Source of the DNA: Phlebiopsis flavidoalba
Lineage: Eukaryota > Basidiomycota > Agaricomycetes > Polyporales > Phanerochaetaceae
NCBI GenBank assembly: GCA_035772785.1
Contig: JAOCPU010000001.1
Span: forward strand, 186,001 to 250,000
Direction: 5' to 3'
DNA: 64,000 nucleotides
The notes beneath the pieces are model-generated. The model did no database searches. It was given only the letters and a program-made list of their open reading frames with translations, and was not told where the DNA came from. The translations under genes and the position numbers were made by a program. Numbering within the stretch: position 1 is the stretch's first letter; each line of letters opens with the position of its first letter. This document shows positions 11,964 through 24,019 of the stretch, in pieces.

Positions 11964-14900
11964 ATGAGGAAGAAAACAAGCACGCGACCAGGTACCAATG
12001 TATCCCATAAAAGGAGCCGTAGCTGCTACGAGAGGGACGCCAAATCCCCCTCACCTCCTGACACAGTACGAGCATTCGCACTCCTTCCTCTGCCTACGCC
12101 ATGTCTAAACGTCCGTCCATGCCTCTTTCGTCTCCCACGAAGAACAAACAATCCGGACGCAACACAGCTCCTTCTCAATTCAACCTGCACAAGGAACGCC
12201 AGAAACATGGTCTGGGACCTCGACGAACAAGTCCCTGAAGTGAAGAGGTCCTTCTTCGAGCAATACCTCCTCCCGCCTTCCCCTTTGCCTGAAGATGACA
12301 GTCTCAAAGCTGTAGTCAAACGTCTCGAAGACGCCGGGAACTTCAACAAAAAGGATTTTGGTGGGGGTGGCGACAGCCGTCCGAATCGAAGAAGGTCGAG
12401 GATTCCGTTTTCAAGCCCTTCGAGACTCTTGCCAAGGACAATCGTCGAGGCCGCTGAGATTTCTCGAGACACCACCATCGACATCAAGTGCAACCCAGCG
12501 CTTTCTCTCGAATCCTACGCTCGTAACAACACCTCGAAGCCGGATTGCTACGGGATCCGGAAGAAGGTCAAGCTAGAGGATGATCCCTATACTGGGAAGC
12601 TGCAGCCTAGGTGGCTCGACGTCGCTACGCCGGGAGAGTTCAAGAAGAAGAACACGCCTGAGAACTTCATTGACGTGCGTTGTCGTAAAATTGGTTGTCT
12701 GCTCCTGTGCTCATAACTTGCGCCCTACTACCAGGACGCCAGAAAGGTTCTCTGGTCAATGAATCACCTCATGAGAGAAGACCCACGCCGATGCTTCGTG
12801 ATCGGGTTTACCATCGAAGACTCCTCCATGCGGTATTGGTACTGTAGCCGGTCGGACGTCTATGTGTCTGACGCATTCGACATGTTAAAGGTACGCAGTC
12901 TGATGGCTCTTTGTTCATCTGATCTTGGCTGCTGACATCGAGGCTGTCTCTCAGGAACACGACGTCCTTGTCGACTTCATTCTCAGGATGTCTTTCGCTA
13001 CCGAAACTCAGCTGGGATGGGATCCCTCGATCACACTCCATCAACCGAGTCTGTCCCGTGAACCTTCTGACGGGTTACAGTATGACATCCTCGTCCAGAA
13101 CGTCGACGCAAAGACGGCGAGAAAGTTCAGGACTCAGAAGGTCATATCGAACGTTGGCGCGGAGGCCTTGCGTGGACGCGGCACCCGTGTGTGGGTAGTA
13201 AAGGAGCTCGACAAAGATGGTAATGAGGTCGGCGAGCCTTGCGTCCTGAAAGACTCGTGGGTCGATGTCGATAGAGACCGCGAGGGCAATATCCTAGACA
13301 AGATTCGCAGAGCCGCCAACGACCGAGGCCTGGCAGAGGATGCCGTCAAGCAAAGAATCGACAGTTCTCTTTTGACTGTTGTTACTCACGGAGACGTGTG
13401 CTGTGACAAGCGGGTTGATAAAACCTGGCAATGGAAGGAGGCTCCGCAGCCCATAGACTTGAAGATAATCCGACTTTGGCCCAAGCCAAGCAGTACCGTC
13501 CGGCCTGCTTTATCCACCGTCGGAGCACATGTCATTGAGGCGAAAGAAGAGAAGAAGCCTAAGTCATACGCGGCTTACCCGGCCAAAGTTCATCATCGGA
13601 TTGTCTTCGAAGAAATCTGCAAGACGATTCGAGAGGTCACATCGCTTGCCGAAGCTTTTTATCATCTCGTTCACATTGTTGACGGTGAGCTCAATCGCTA
13701 ATTCTATCGTTATGCATGCTGACAGGTGGCATAATGCGATAGCTCTGAAGATGTCTCCACGAGCTGAGATGGGTTCATAGGGACATCAGCTCGGTAACAT
13801 TTTAGTCTTCAACGGGGTTGCCAAGCTATCGGATCTCGAATACGCAAAACACGAGGACGATTCGGAGGTGCACGGGATCCGAACGGTACGCCTTATTATA
13901 TGTTTCTCATGACGAGACTAATGATTTCATATTCATTCCGACACAGGGCACCCCGTACTTCATGTCCGTAGAGGTTGAACGAACTCGCTATTTGGCGACT
14001 TCAGAGTCGTCCCAACAGCTGGAGCCTGCAACCACCAGCGCAAAGATGAAATCTCGATCGCAGCGCTCGAAGCAATTTTTTCGGGGAACACGCAAGGCTA
14101 TTCACATCCCTCATCTCGTCAACAACCTAACTTAAAGCCATATCGGGCGTTGCGTTCAAATATAATCCACTACATGACATGGAATCTCTCATGTGGCTCG
14201 GATGGTTTTCTCTTACTGCCCTCACAGCTTGATACCATCGGGTCTACTTCACCTGCGGCACTCGCTGCCTTCACGGAGAATCACCAGGCGCTGGCGAATG
14301 AGATGTTCACCGACAAGTCTTCTCGGATGGAGATCATGCTGACGGACCAAACGCTCCTTGAGCTCATAGAGAAAGCTGGCCTTCATGAACAAGTCAAGAA
14401 GGTCTCCCAAGGGCTCCTCCAGTGCCACTTCGCACTGAGGAAGGCCTACAAATCTGCCGAAAAGGATATGACAGAACCCCCTCCGTTCACTATCGCCAAA
14501 ACCCATGATCTGTACGAACGCTACCGTACGAGTCCTTCCTGATATCGCGTTGGAGCTGCTACGAGAGGATATTGTTGTCGCACCCGAGCAAAACTCTTGC
14601 GATCGTCTGCGCGACAAGGTACGTCTGGAGGCAGGCTCTCAATGACAACACAAAGCCAAGGCCAAACGGAGATAACGATGTGTCAAACGACGATACGGCC
14701 GTATCGAGCGGAAGGCCGCCCCAAGAAGCAGAAGACCATCGACAATCATGGTGATACCGCCGCGCTCGCCGGCCGCACTTCTCAACTCTACGGGTCGGTT
14801 CGAAAGGCGATGCCAGTGAGGCGTCGGTGTACCCTTTTAAGATGGGAAAGCCCCTCTTCAAGCCAAAACCAATTAACAAGACGATGATGGCGAGGACGCT

Positions 14901-15048
14901 CTATCCGGTGGACGGCCTCTCAAGAACTAGAGGATCGTCGACGGTATCGCTGCCACACTTGCCACGCGCACCTCGCAACTATCTGTTGGCTCTTCTAGCC
15001 TGTCGACCGCCGGGGCCCTCTCCCACCCTCAACATGTCCACATCATGA
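11964..15048 (+). CDS. FunK1-type fungal protein kinase, copy 1 (best preserved)
   Basis: Fungal-specific protein kinase (FunK1, Pkinase_fungal family); cellular role unknown. Start MRKKTSTRPG at 11964, with a basic patch HKRSRSCYERD shared by the paralogues. Then VKRSFFEQYLLPPSPLP (about 12240), DTTIDIKCNPA (12470), SKPDCYGIRKK (12535), and an exon at 12735-12890 with LMREDPRR and SSMRYWYCSRSDVYVS. The exon from 12955 holds VDFILRMSFATETQLGWDPS, GRGTRVW and the probable beta3 lysine in CVLKDSWVD (13245). After VHHRIVFEEICKTIREV (13590) comes the catalytic loop WVHRDIS (13770) with GNILV broken by one missing base, then KLSDLEYAKHE in place of DFG, and GTPYFMSVEV after an intron (13886-13946). 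The C-terminus holds GRPKKQKT, a likely nuclear localisation signal (about 14720). Introns at 12675-12734 and 12891-12954 have good GT..AG sites. A few one-base slips are probably sequence errors. Confidence 0.85.
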
Positions 15049-15049
15049 G

Positions 15050-16067
15050 CAATGCTCTGTTCTCTCTTCCATCTCGTCTTTGGCTAGGTATACGGATCCT
15101 GGATGCACACCTCCCTCGCGTTTTTTTGTCTCGTTGATCAGATACTATTGTTTCTCTATCATCTCATGAATCCCTGGCTATCATCACAACGCGACTCCGC
15201 GCCGGCTCGCGGAATCCACGCCATGTCTTTTCCGTTCTCTACCCCATCTCACATTTAGTATACTATCATATAAACCACAAATGTACATACCTCTCTCTCG
15301 TCTCAACTCAGCTGTATGCTTATACTCCGAGTCGCTGTGCGATGTATCCAATGACTAGGAGTTCTGGCACGCATGTAGCGAGGGCTTGCCTGATTCTCGA
15401 CGCGATGGCTCCAACCAGAGCTTGCATCGTCCCGTAGCACGCACACCCTAGTTCTTACGTGTCAGTGCATTTTTTCTTCCTTCTCGGCAGAACCAGCGCA
15501 TCACAGCATCACTCCATCGTTGCTCGCCTCACGCCACGATTGCTGCTTGCGTGTTTAACTTTGTCTCGCCTTTCGTTTCAACCACTACGACGTGCAAGAC
15601 GCCCCTCTGCATGATACAACACGCCCAGCGCACTTTCTGACAAACACAAGCTCTGGCGCGCCTTGAAGGGTGCCAGCGTCTTCATAAGTTTCCGCACCGC
15701 CTCTGCTAATACCGGCATCGTCGCACTTCACGAATACTTACAAATTACCTCACAATGAAAGTTCAACTCTACATAATGGCCCACCACCAAAAGCTTCACA
15801 TTCTAGAAACACAAATACACAATGCCACTGTGAACTCTAACATTACCAATCGATCGTTCGAAGCAAAAGTGCGAGCTACTCGAGGACGGCGAACGCGGTC
15901 AGCACTTCCAGCGGCAGACGAGGACCTACAAGAACGCGTCACTGTCGGCCGTTGTGCTTATTTGCCGAGCATTTAGGGTAGATCTGGTTCAAGACGCGGT
16001 GGACAAACGTTGCTATGAATGGCCTGCCCTGCCTGAGTAGTCCTCAAGTGCATGAAGTAGGGGTCCG
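15050..16067. other. Intergenic, FunK1-1 3' flank
   Basis: Pyrimidine-rich downstream flank. A 73-residue frame at 15755-15976 has no recognisable feature and is not supported as a gene. Confidence 0.35.
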
Positions 16068-17105
16068 TCGGTACTGGGGGAGCTCAGCTCAGCGCTACCT
16101 CTGCAAACGGGGAAGACGAAGAGCCCCAGCAGGGTACCTCGAAGCAATCCAGATATGGCAGGTGCAGCTCCATAGTGGGCGCGACGGCGAAAGCTTCGCG
16201 CGCTGGAAGCACGAGCAAGCTGTACAGCCACGAACTCTAACCTTGCCAGTCCCAGTCGATCGGTTGAGGCTACCGTGCGGGCGACTCGGGGACCTCGTCC
16301 GCGGCTGACACGTCAAACGGCGGCGGAAGACGCGTCGCCCGTGTCGCGTCAGCCGCGGTTCGAGAGGCATAGATACCCGCCCTAGACTCGGCTCGAGGTC
16401 GTCTCCCCTTTCCCCCTCTCCTCCATCTCCGCCTCTCGCTTCTCTCCCCCTGGTTCTCCATGCACTCCCAGTCGTGTTTCTTCTCATCGTGTCGCGCTTG
16501 CCACCCAGACACACCTACCAGCCCTGTCAACCACCTCCCCCAGAGCCCCAGTCAGGCCGAACATCCCAGCCCGTCATCCTTCCTGAATGTGTCGCGCCAT
16601 CGCGAAAGGTGCTCAATAACGGGGGTCAGCTCGGGCTCGGGCATTTGAGGGAGGCGTTGAGGCTTGCAAGGAGTAGGCGTGGTTGGGTGGCGTGCGAGTC
16701 TCCTGTATCTCCTCGTTGTTACGGCTAATAAATATATTTCTCGGGGGACGGGCGCGGACCTCTACGTGGTCTCCGAGACGAGTACCCTCTACGGAGGGGA
16801 AACGAACGCGCGCCCAACCCATACCTCCTGGCTATGCAACGGTACGCATCGTTCTTTTCGTTCGACCATCCGCGGCTGACGGATTCCCCACCCACATCGA
16901 CTTAGACTCTGGAATGTCGCAGTTGTCGCAAGTCTACCGTTCGATATCCGCAAGGTACCCGTCTGCGACTCGAAGGTGCGTCTTTCATCTCGGGCCTCGG
17001 CGATGTAAAAAGGTAAGACAGACTCACTCGGGGGTGGGCGCGGACCTCTACGTGGTCCCCGGGACGAGTGTCTTCTGCGGAGGGGAAACCAACATGCGCC
17101 CCACT
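16068..17105 (+). repeat. Dispersed hairpin-module repeat, copy B
   Basis: Forward copy of the family. Order: GTGCAGCTCC region and CGATCGGTTGAGG (16255), GTCGCGTCAGCCGCGGTTCG (16345), pyrimidine-rich tract (16400-16460), CATCCTTCCTGAATGTG (16577), GGCTAATAAATATATTTC (16722), module B1 (16738-16816), a 200-bp spacer, and module B2 (17027-17102). Each module reads CTCGGGGG, a short linker, GCGCGGACCTCTACGTGGTC, CCGAGACGAGTACCC or a variant, then a CCCTC..GAGGG hairpin and a GCGCCC end. No coding capacity is seen. The last module is about 0.9 kb upstream of the FunK1-2 start. Confidence 0.8.
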
Positions 17106-17870
17106 GGCACCCTTTAGCACGCACGCAGCCTAAAGCAAAGTTTGTTTCTAACCAGCATAGGCAACGATAGGCGAATGCCAAGTCGAGCTCAAGGCAGTTC
17201 GAAAAGACGTTGGGGTAAATTAGAAAATGTTTGACTGACCTTATCGCATTCTTGTCATTGCGTGTCTTAATCTACAAGGGAGGAGTCGAAACGTCCCTCC
17301 GAGTTGACCGTGACGAGCACGGATCTGACTTGGATATCTAGCAGCATCTTGAACAGGAAGCCGACGTGTGCCCACACGGTAGCGCAACTGAGGAAAAGAG
17401 ATATACTAAGTGTTGAATACAACGTCGTGTTTGACTCCCGGTTGCCATGCCATGTCGAGCTTTCAAGACGCGACTGGTAGATCGCGGTCATGTGCAGGCG
17501 ATGCGTCACGCGTCACACTGATCGAGGCCTGCCCTAAATCTGCATTCATACTGCGACAGGCGTCGACATCCAAGTCTTCCGTCCCTCCAGCGGGGGTGCG
17601 AGAGCGCGACGCAGAGTATTCATTACTCTCGAAAATGTCTGCACAAAGCTCATAAACTTGCGACGTTCCCAAACGTCTCTAACAGACACAAGACTCCATA
17701 AAGTATTTCTATGCGTGAGTTTACCAATAGGATATAGATCGAATATCCGAAATACCGACCTTTCAAAAAAAAAAAAAACCAGTGTGATCCACGAAGTGAA
17801 CTCAGCAAGTTGTGTTGACGAGGACCACTTTAAGCCTGCAGCTGATGGTGTTGGTTTGTCATTGATTCGG
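17106..17870. other. Spacer between repeat B and FunK1-2
   Basis: No gene. At 17480-17560 the block GTGCAGGCG..CGTCACAC..GCCCTAAAT also occurs at 22190-22250, downstream of the solo module there, which shows that the spacer was duplicated together with the module. Contains a run of 14 A at 17765. Confidence 0.5.
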
Positions 17871-17940
17871 AGTTTTCGAAATGATACTTACATCATCATT
17901 CCTATTTAGGCAGCTGAATTCGAACCTGCACCTCTACCCA
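17871..17940 (+). promoter_or_regulatory. Conserved FunK1 proximal promoter block, copy 2
   Basis: TTCGAAATGATACTTAC, then TATTTAGGCAGC, then AATTCGAACCTGCACCTCT. Same order and spacing as in the other copies. Confidence 0.5.
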
Positions 17941-18002
17941 CTGTTCTCTCTGCCGAGTCTGTGGATGTCCTACGGCCCGCACACTGAACACTTCCACCAA
18001 AC

Positions 18003-21000
18003 ATGGAATCGAACATTGACATGCGACAGGACACCAAACCGTCCCATAAAAGAAGCCGCAGCTGCTATGAAGGAGGCACCAAATACTCCTCACTCTCCGA
18101 CACAGTATGAGTACTTGCACTCCGCTCTTTCTCTCCACGGCAGCTCAACACACATATTATTTATCACCTTCTCCCACAAAGGCAAAACGAGCTACCTTGA
18201 ACCGGCTTCCGACCACGCGATACGACTCCGAGAAAGAGCGGCAGCCTGAGAACAAGGTGTGGGACCTTGACGCACAATGTGCCCGAACTCAGAGGTCCTT
18301 CTTCGAAGACTATCTGTTCTTCCTCCCTCCCCTCTTACCGGAAAAGAACGGCCCTGAGGTTTCGTTGTCAATCGCCTTCGAGATACCCGGAAGTGATTGA
18401 CAGAGGAGAGAGGTATTCTGGTGCAGGTTGGCCACAGCCATCCACATCTGGCCTGCTTGAGGACGGTGTGTTTCAAGGGCTTTGCCGACCTTGCCAAGGA
18501 TATCATCGAGGCCTCACGAGATTTCCTCAAGCCACCACCATCAACGTCATCTGTAACCGGCGTTCTCTCTGGGGTACGTCCCTCGGGGGCAAGAACACTC
18601 GAAGCCGGATTGCTACGGATCCGGAAATGAGGCCGTGTTAGAGAAGGATTTCCCACGCACTGGAAGCTGCAGCCTAAGTGGCGCGACGTTGCACAACTCC
18701 CGGAGAGTTCAAGAAGAAAAACACACCAGTATAACTTTGTCGATGTGGAGTGTTGTGTAGACTCCCCTGTTTCCGTTGCACTCACAATGATCCCACCAGA
18801 AAACGCCGCGAAGGTGCTGTTTGGTCAAGGAACCATATCATGAGGAGAAGATCCGCGCCGATGCTTGTCATGTCGGCTTCACCATCGAAGACTCTTCCAT
18901 GCTGTGTACTGGCTATTGTAGTCGGTCGGAGCGTCTTCGTGTCCAGAAGCAATTCGATATGCTGACGGTATGCATCTCCTCCTCATCCATTCTATCTTCA
19001 CGACAGACACACTAATACTACTTAGGAAACGTCCGCGTATATAAAATACCCTGGTCGATTTTATCCTCAGGATGTCATTCGCCACGCACGCACGCCCAGC
19101 CTAGGCTGGGATTCTTCAATCTCTCTTAAGACAGCCTGGCGGTCCCGGCGGCAGGTTGCAGTAATCGATATCGTCACAGTCCACACGTGGCAACGCGGCG
19201 ACCCCCCCCGGTTATCATGACAGTTTAGGACCCACAGAAGTCATTTCCAAGCATGGCGCGGAGGCTTTAACCTGGTGACGCGGTGACTCGGGTTTGGGAA
19301 GTGATGAGGCCTCAACGACGCGGAGAGGTAGGTAGTGCGAGTCCCATGTGTCCTCAAAGACTCGTTGGTCGAGACGGTGACTAGGTATCGTGCAGGGCGA
19401 TAATTTCTGGCCAGAATCCAAGAGCGCCTGATTGACGGGCGTAGAGCCCAAACAATCCAGTCAAGTGGGGTGGAATTGACCGTTTTTCTCCGTGCCAGCT
19501 TTGCCGAGGATGCAAGCGACTTCCTGAACGGTCGTCGTCTCCGAGACGTGTGGGCTCTAACGAGCGAGTTGAATGACAACACGCGCCATTTGGAAGAAAG
19601 GTTCCCAACAGAGCACGCAAGGATGGGTTAAGGAGACGATTCGGACCTCCGGTCAAAGTGGAGAAGAAAACTTCCTTTCATCCTGAGTTTTGACTGTCGT
19701 CGGAGGGCGCCGTTCTAGAGGTAGAAGATGAGAAGATAATTCTGAAGTCGTACACACCTTACTCGCCGCCAAAGTTCATCACCGGATTGTTTTTCAAAGA
19801 AGTCTGCAAGACATCCGCGAGGTATCGTCACTTGCCAAGGCCTTCGGATATCTTATTCAAGTTGTTGCTGGTGAGCTTCAATTGCTACTGCCCCTTCAAG
19901 TTGTGATGTGTGCTTAAATGGTGCTCGACTATCACAGCATTACGATGTCTCCATCAGCTGGATGGGTTCATAGAAGATATCAGCGCCAGGCAACATTCTG
20001 GTCATCGGACGGCGTTGTCAAGTTTTAGGCAGATCTGGATATGCAAGACACGAAAAAGATTCAGAATTACATGAAATCCGAATGTAACGTTTAATCACGT
20101 GTCTTTTCCCCTCGCCTAGTCTCTGATGACACCACCTCCGTTGCTCTGCAGGTACCCCGTACTTCATGGTCCGTAGAGTGTTGACTGTACCAGTTACTTC
20201 TTTCGTGCAAAAATCGGCGTCCCCGCGCCTCCAAGCGCAAAGCAGTAACCCACAGAAAGCAGGCGGACAGAAGACGACAAGTAACATGTCTTTCAACAAG
20301 GTATTCCATTCAGGTGAAAACACACCCACTTCACGACATGGAATCCCTCATGTGGCTTGGGTGGTTCCTTCTGCTTCCACACAAAACTGCCATCTATTGG
20401 CCGACCTCCACGTATTGCCGACCGTCTTTTTTTTTTTATTTTTATTGCTTGACGTTTTCCGTCTTTCTTTTTTTGTTTTTTTTTTTTTTTTTTTTCACTT
20501 TTTTTTTTTTTTTTTGACGACGAACACCGGAAATTGGGCAGATAAAATGTTCATCGACAAAGTTTCCCGGGGCGATATCATGATGACGGATGCGAAACTG
20601 GACAATCTCATCATCCGAGCCACTCTGCATGATCAAGTCAGGGAGGTCCGCCGATATGGCTCACTCGAATGCCACACTCAGCTGCGGACCGCCTTCCTTC
20701 AAGTCCGCCGAAATGGATATGTCGGTGCCGATTCCGTTTACTATCGCCGCAGACGCACCAGCTGTACCAGGAAACTACAGGGAAAATCTGGCCAACATTG
20801 TAGAGATACTGGGCGAAACAGACATCGTCGTCGCCCCCCGACCAGAGCTCGCGCGGCCCGGCTGCGCAAAGAGCCTGTGTCTGGACCAGGCCGCGAAGCC
20901 AGAGCCAGGCGGAACGAGCAGTGACGGCGGCGGCGACGCTCTAGCCGACGAACGGCCATACAAGAAACAGCCGGACCGACGACGGCACCGCTGCACTCGG

Positions 21001-21258
21001 CCACCCGCGCCTAGTGGGGCGCAAATCGACCGTCGGCTCGAGGCCCCGCCCTTCCACGCCCAGCGACCCCCGTACCCTCTATCTTCCTGCTCTTCTGCCC
21101 CTGTCACCTTTCCAAGCTCTGCCAATGAGTTGACGGATCGCTCCGTTTCGGCGTTCTTTCCCCTCTGCATTGTGTACTTGTTATTTTGGTCCCGTATGAT
21201 TTCTAGGAAGCCTGTCTATTTCCCAATGCGCCCTCATCGTCTCGAAGGACTTGACTAA
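18003..21258 (+). pseudogene. FunK1-type kinase, copy 2 (decayed)
   Basis: Homologous to FunK1-1 along its length but heavily damaged. Start MESNIDMRQDTKPSHKRSRS at 18003. The CGA codon of FunK1-1 following DTV is TGA here (near 18106), an early stop caused by CG to TG. Later pieces: QRSFFEDYLFFLPP (18290), a garbled copy of the FTIEDSSM..SRSD region (18880-18940), and FIEDISA (19965), where FunK1-1 has WVHRDIS, so the HRD motif is lost or frame-broken. The invariant Lys region is not readable. A T-rich tract interrupts the C-terminal part (20424-20516), after which SAEMDMSVPIPFTIAADAPA and a basic C-terminus (RPYKKQPDRRRH) resume. Substitutions are frequent, unlike in the other copies, so this looks like true decay and not only sequence error. 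Confidence 0.75.
20424..20516 (+). repeat. T-rich low-complexity tract inside FunK1-2
   Basis: About 90 bases, mostly T, placed between the MESLMWLGWFLL segment and the next FunK1 segment. The tract is much longer than anything at this point in the paralogues, so it is an expansion or assembly noise. Confidence 0.7.
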
Positions 21259-22068
21259 GCATAGCTAACGTTGTGCCTCTCATCTAACGCGCTTCTCTGC
21301 GCGATTTCCTTCTAGTCTCACCATCGTATCTAATAACCCTGATAATTGTTCTGTTTCTCTACTCCATCGTGTATTCACCAATTACATGGCGCCTGATGTC
21401 GCACAAATTCATTCTGATCCTCGTTTCAATGTTCTATCACATATTTGCCCCAGTTTAATCTGAACGCCCGTCATAAAAACACGCCTAGCCATCCATCGTT
21501 TTGTTTGGCTCATTAACACCACTGCGCTCCCTACTCGAATTTTCAAGACACCCGTCGTTGGGTTAATAAGGCCTCAGTAGACGAGTATGGGGAAGAGTCT
21601 GTACAGCGCCTTGCTGTCATGTTCGGGGGTTCGGGCTCGGCATTCCGAGCAGTTTATTGCCAACAAATAGATTCACAAGTCTCTCTCCAACCCTTGATGA
21701 GTCTTATACGCCGTACAAAAAACCTTTCGTATAGTCCATCGAACTCCTCGATCTGAGGCCTTTCTGATGATGGCACAGCGTTATCGTCGTGAGCCAAAGG
21801 TCCTATATGCAGTACCTACTAAGTACTGCACAGCGGCACCGCTCCTAAGTTTTCTCTTGGCATTTAAACAAAAACGGTAGCGTCATTGTTTGCTTGTCCC
21901 TAATCATCGACTTTTATGCTCTCGAATCTCTATCGTCGCACTTGTACACGCAGTCCTGCTGCTAAATATTTGTTGGCGACTCGTGAGGATGTGCGCCCCC
22001 CGTCACTAGTGTGTATCTCCAACTTATCTAGGTGCGCCTCGTGCGATGCATCAAGGTAAGACGGGATC
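21259..22068. other. Intergenic, FunK1-2 3' flank
   Basis: AT-richer than its surroundings. No gene or repeat recognised apart from short T runs. Confidence 0.35.
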
Positions 22069-22126
22069 ACTTGGGGGTCGGTGCGGACCTTTATGTGGTC
22101 CCCCAGGATGAGTATCCTATACAGAG
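22069..22126 (+). repeat. Solo hairpin module with flank
   Basis: CTTGGGGGTCGGTGCGGACC followed by TTTATGTGGTCCCCCAGGAT. The outer stem is CTTGGGGG with CCCCCAGG, different from the CTCGGGG/CCCCGAG of other copies but still pairing apart from one G-T pair. Preceding AAGGTAAGAC matches module B2. The 200 bases downstream match the spacer of unit 2 (17480-17560). A remnant of a repeat-spacer unit without a FunK1 gene. Confidence 0.65.
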
Positions 22127-22639
22127 TACTCTCGAGCTGTTATCTTTGGAGCTCATCAAACACGACGCGACGTACCGGATCGCGGTGCTATGTGCAGGCG
22201 TTTTCGCGTTGCGCGTCACACTTAATTGAAACTAGCCCTAAATTTGTCATGTGTTTCCAGCAATTCGCCCTCGTCCACGCCCTGACAGTTCATGCCCAAC
22301 ACAACCTCCAGCTTTGCCAGTGCGTGAGTATAACACAAAGCTATTCGAATCATCATAAGAATTCAAGCCTACCACAAACGTCAAGCACCCGCCGACGTGG
22401 CGGTAGTTCTCATAATTGATTTGGATTGTTACGCCGCATGATAACTGTCTCCTGCATGCCATTCCCTTTTACTGTGCATATCCTGCCCGACCCTCGGAAT
22501 TGCACTGATGTTATCTTCTGTGGTTAACTCAAAACACTTTGGGCTCATGTACAGGTGAAATACATACTTTTGTGTGTCGCTCAAACGACGTGATCATGCT
22601 GAGATACCGTGGTGGTGATGGAACACGCGCCGAACGCAG

Positions 22640-23810
22640 ACGCCGTACACCCACTCTCGATGAGTCACCTCCACACCAGACTCACCCGCAGGCCCTCACC
22701 ACCCGCCCCCTCAACCCTGTCCTCCTCGCCCGAACCGATGCAAAGCCCGCTCCCCGCTGCACGGGACGGGCACGTCCCTCCCGTGGCCCCATCTACGGCT
22801 CCCGGCAACCTCGCTGCGCAACACCGACGCTGGGAGCGCGTCCCCGTGCACGCCGCGCTCGTAGCCGCGGGCTTCCGGCACGTCGACTGCGCCATGCATA
22901 TGTTATAACGCGAACGAGGCGTCCGTCGGCGCGGGCCTCGCGCGCGCGCGCGTCCCCCGCGCGCATGAGCTCTTCGTCACTACGAAGCTCGAGCGCGTGC
23001 CCGCAGGCCAGACGGCGGCGGACACGCTGCGCGCGTCGCGGACCGCATGCGGATGGACTATGTGGATCTGTTTTTGGTGCATGAGCTCGGGTTGTGCACG
23101 AGGATCTGTGTAAGGTGTGGCTGGAGATGGAGGCGTGCAAGGCGGAGGGGCTCGCGAGGAGCATCGGGGTGTCGCAAATTTTAGGATACAGGATCTGGAG
23201 GTCATCCCGTGAGGGGTGTGATTCGATGCCTACCGTAAATCAGGTATGGGACATTCGATACTTATAGCGGTCATGGGCTTTCGCTTCAGTTAAGACGCAG
23301 ATTGAGCTACACCCTAACATTTACAAAGCCAGCATTACCCAGTGCTCCAATACATGCAGACGCACGGCGTCGCACCCACCTTCATTTGCCGGCCTCTCAG
23401 CCCCTTGTGGCGCGATCACCGACGGCGCGCTGAACCCCGTTATGGACCGCCATCGGCGTCGCGGCTGTCCCAGAGCGGCGGGGGACAGTGACCCCCGCCC
23501 AAGTACTTACAGCTGTGGCTCCGCAAGAAGCACATGCCCATTCATCACGTAGGTTTGCCACACAAGGCAATGTACAGCTAATCGAGTTTGACAATGCTTC
23601 AGAACGACCTCGAGCCGGAAACGTCTTCGGAGAATTTTTGGAAACACCGTGGCGAGTTTTGCCGGACATCTCGGTCGCAGACGAGCAGCGCATAGATGAG
23701 GCTGGGAGCACGGCGCATCACCGGTTCTTTGTACGTTTTTCACCATGCTCTTTGATATCAGCCTCTCAGTTTAATCACAAACAGTGCAAGTATATTGATG
23801 AATCATGATA
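22640..23810 (+). pseudogene. Aldo-keto reductase paralogue 1 (decayed)
   Basis: Relative of the aldo-keto reductase at 28261. Recognisable pieces: GFRHVDCAM (22869-22895, catalytic Asp), NEASVGAGLA (22911) with the tetrad Tyr region damaged just before it, ELFVTTKLERVPAGQTAADT (22970-23030, with the catalytic Lys), MDYVDLFLVHE (23052, catalytic His), EGLARSIGVSQ (23145), IELHPNIYKAS (23305), LQLWLRKKHMPI (23512), and PDISVADEQRIDEAGSTAHH (23660-23720). The N-terminal cofactor-loop region is unrecognisable, several frames are used, and the Tyr context reads AMHML-stop. Probably non-functional. Confidence 0.7.
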
Positions 23811-24019
23811 CGATGCCAGTGTCCATGCTAGTGCTACAATGTAGTATGCAAAAGGTATCAGAGAATATTAAACGACAATGAAAGCAGATGCGTACTGTAC
23901 TTTACTCTATAGATGAAATGATGAAGCGAAGATCATGATGAAACCCGAAAGCTGTTGTGAGGAAAACATAGAAAGTCTCGTAGGAGAGAAAAAGAAAACG
24001 AGGGCCTCACTGACCGCGC

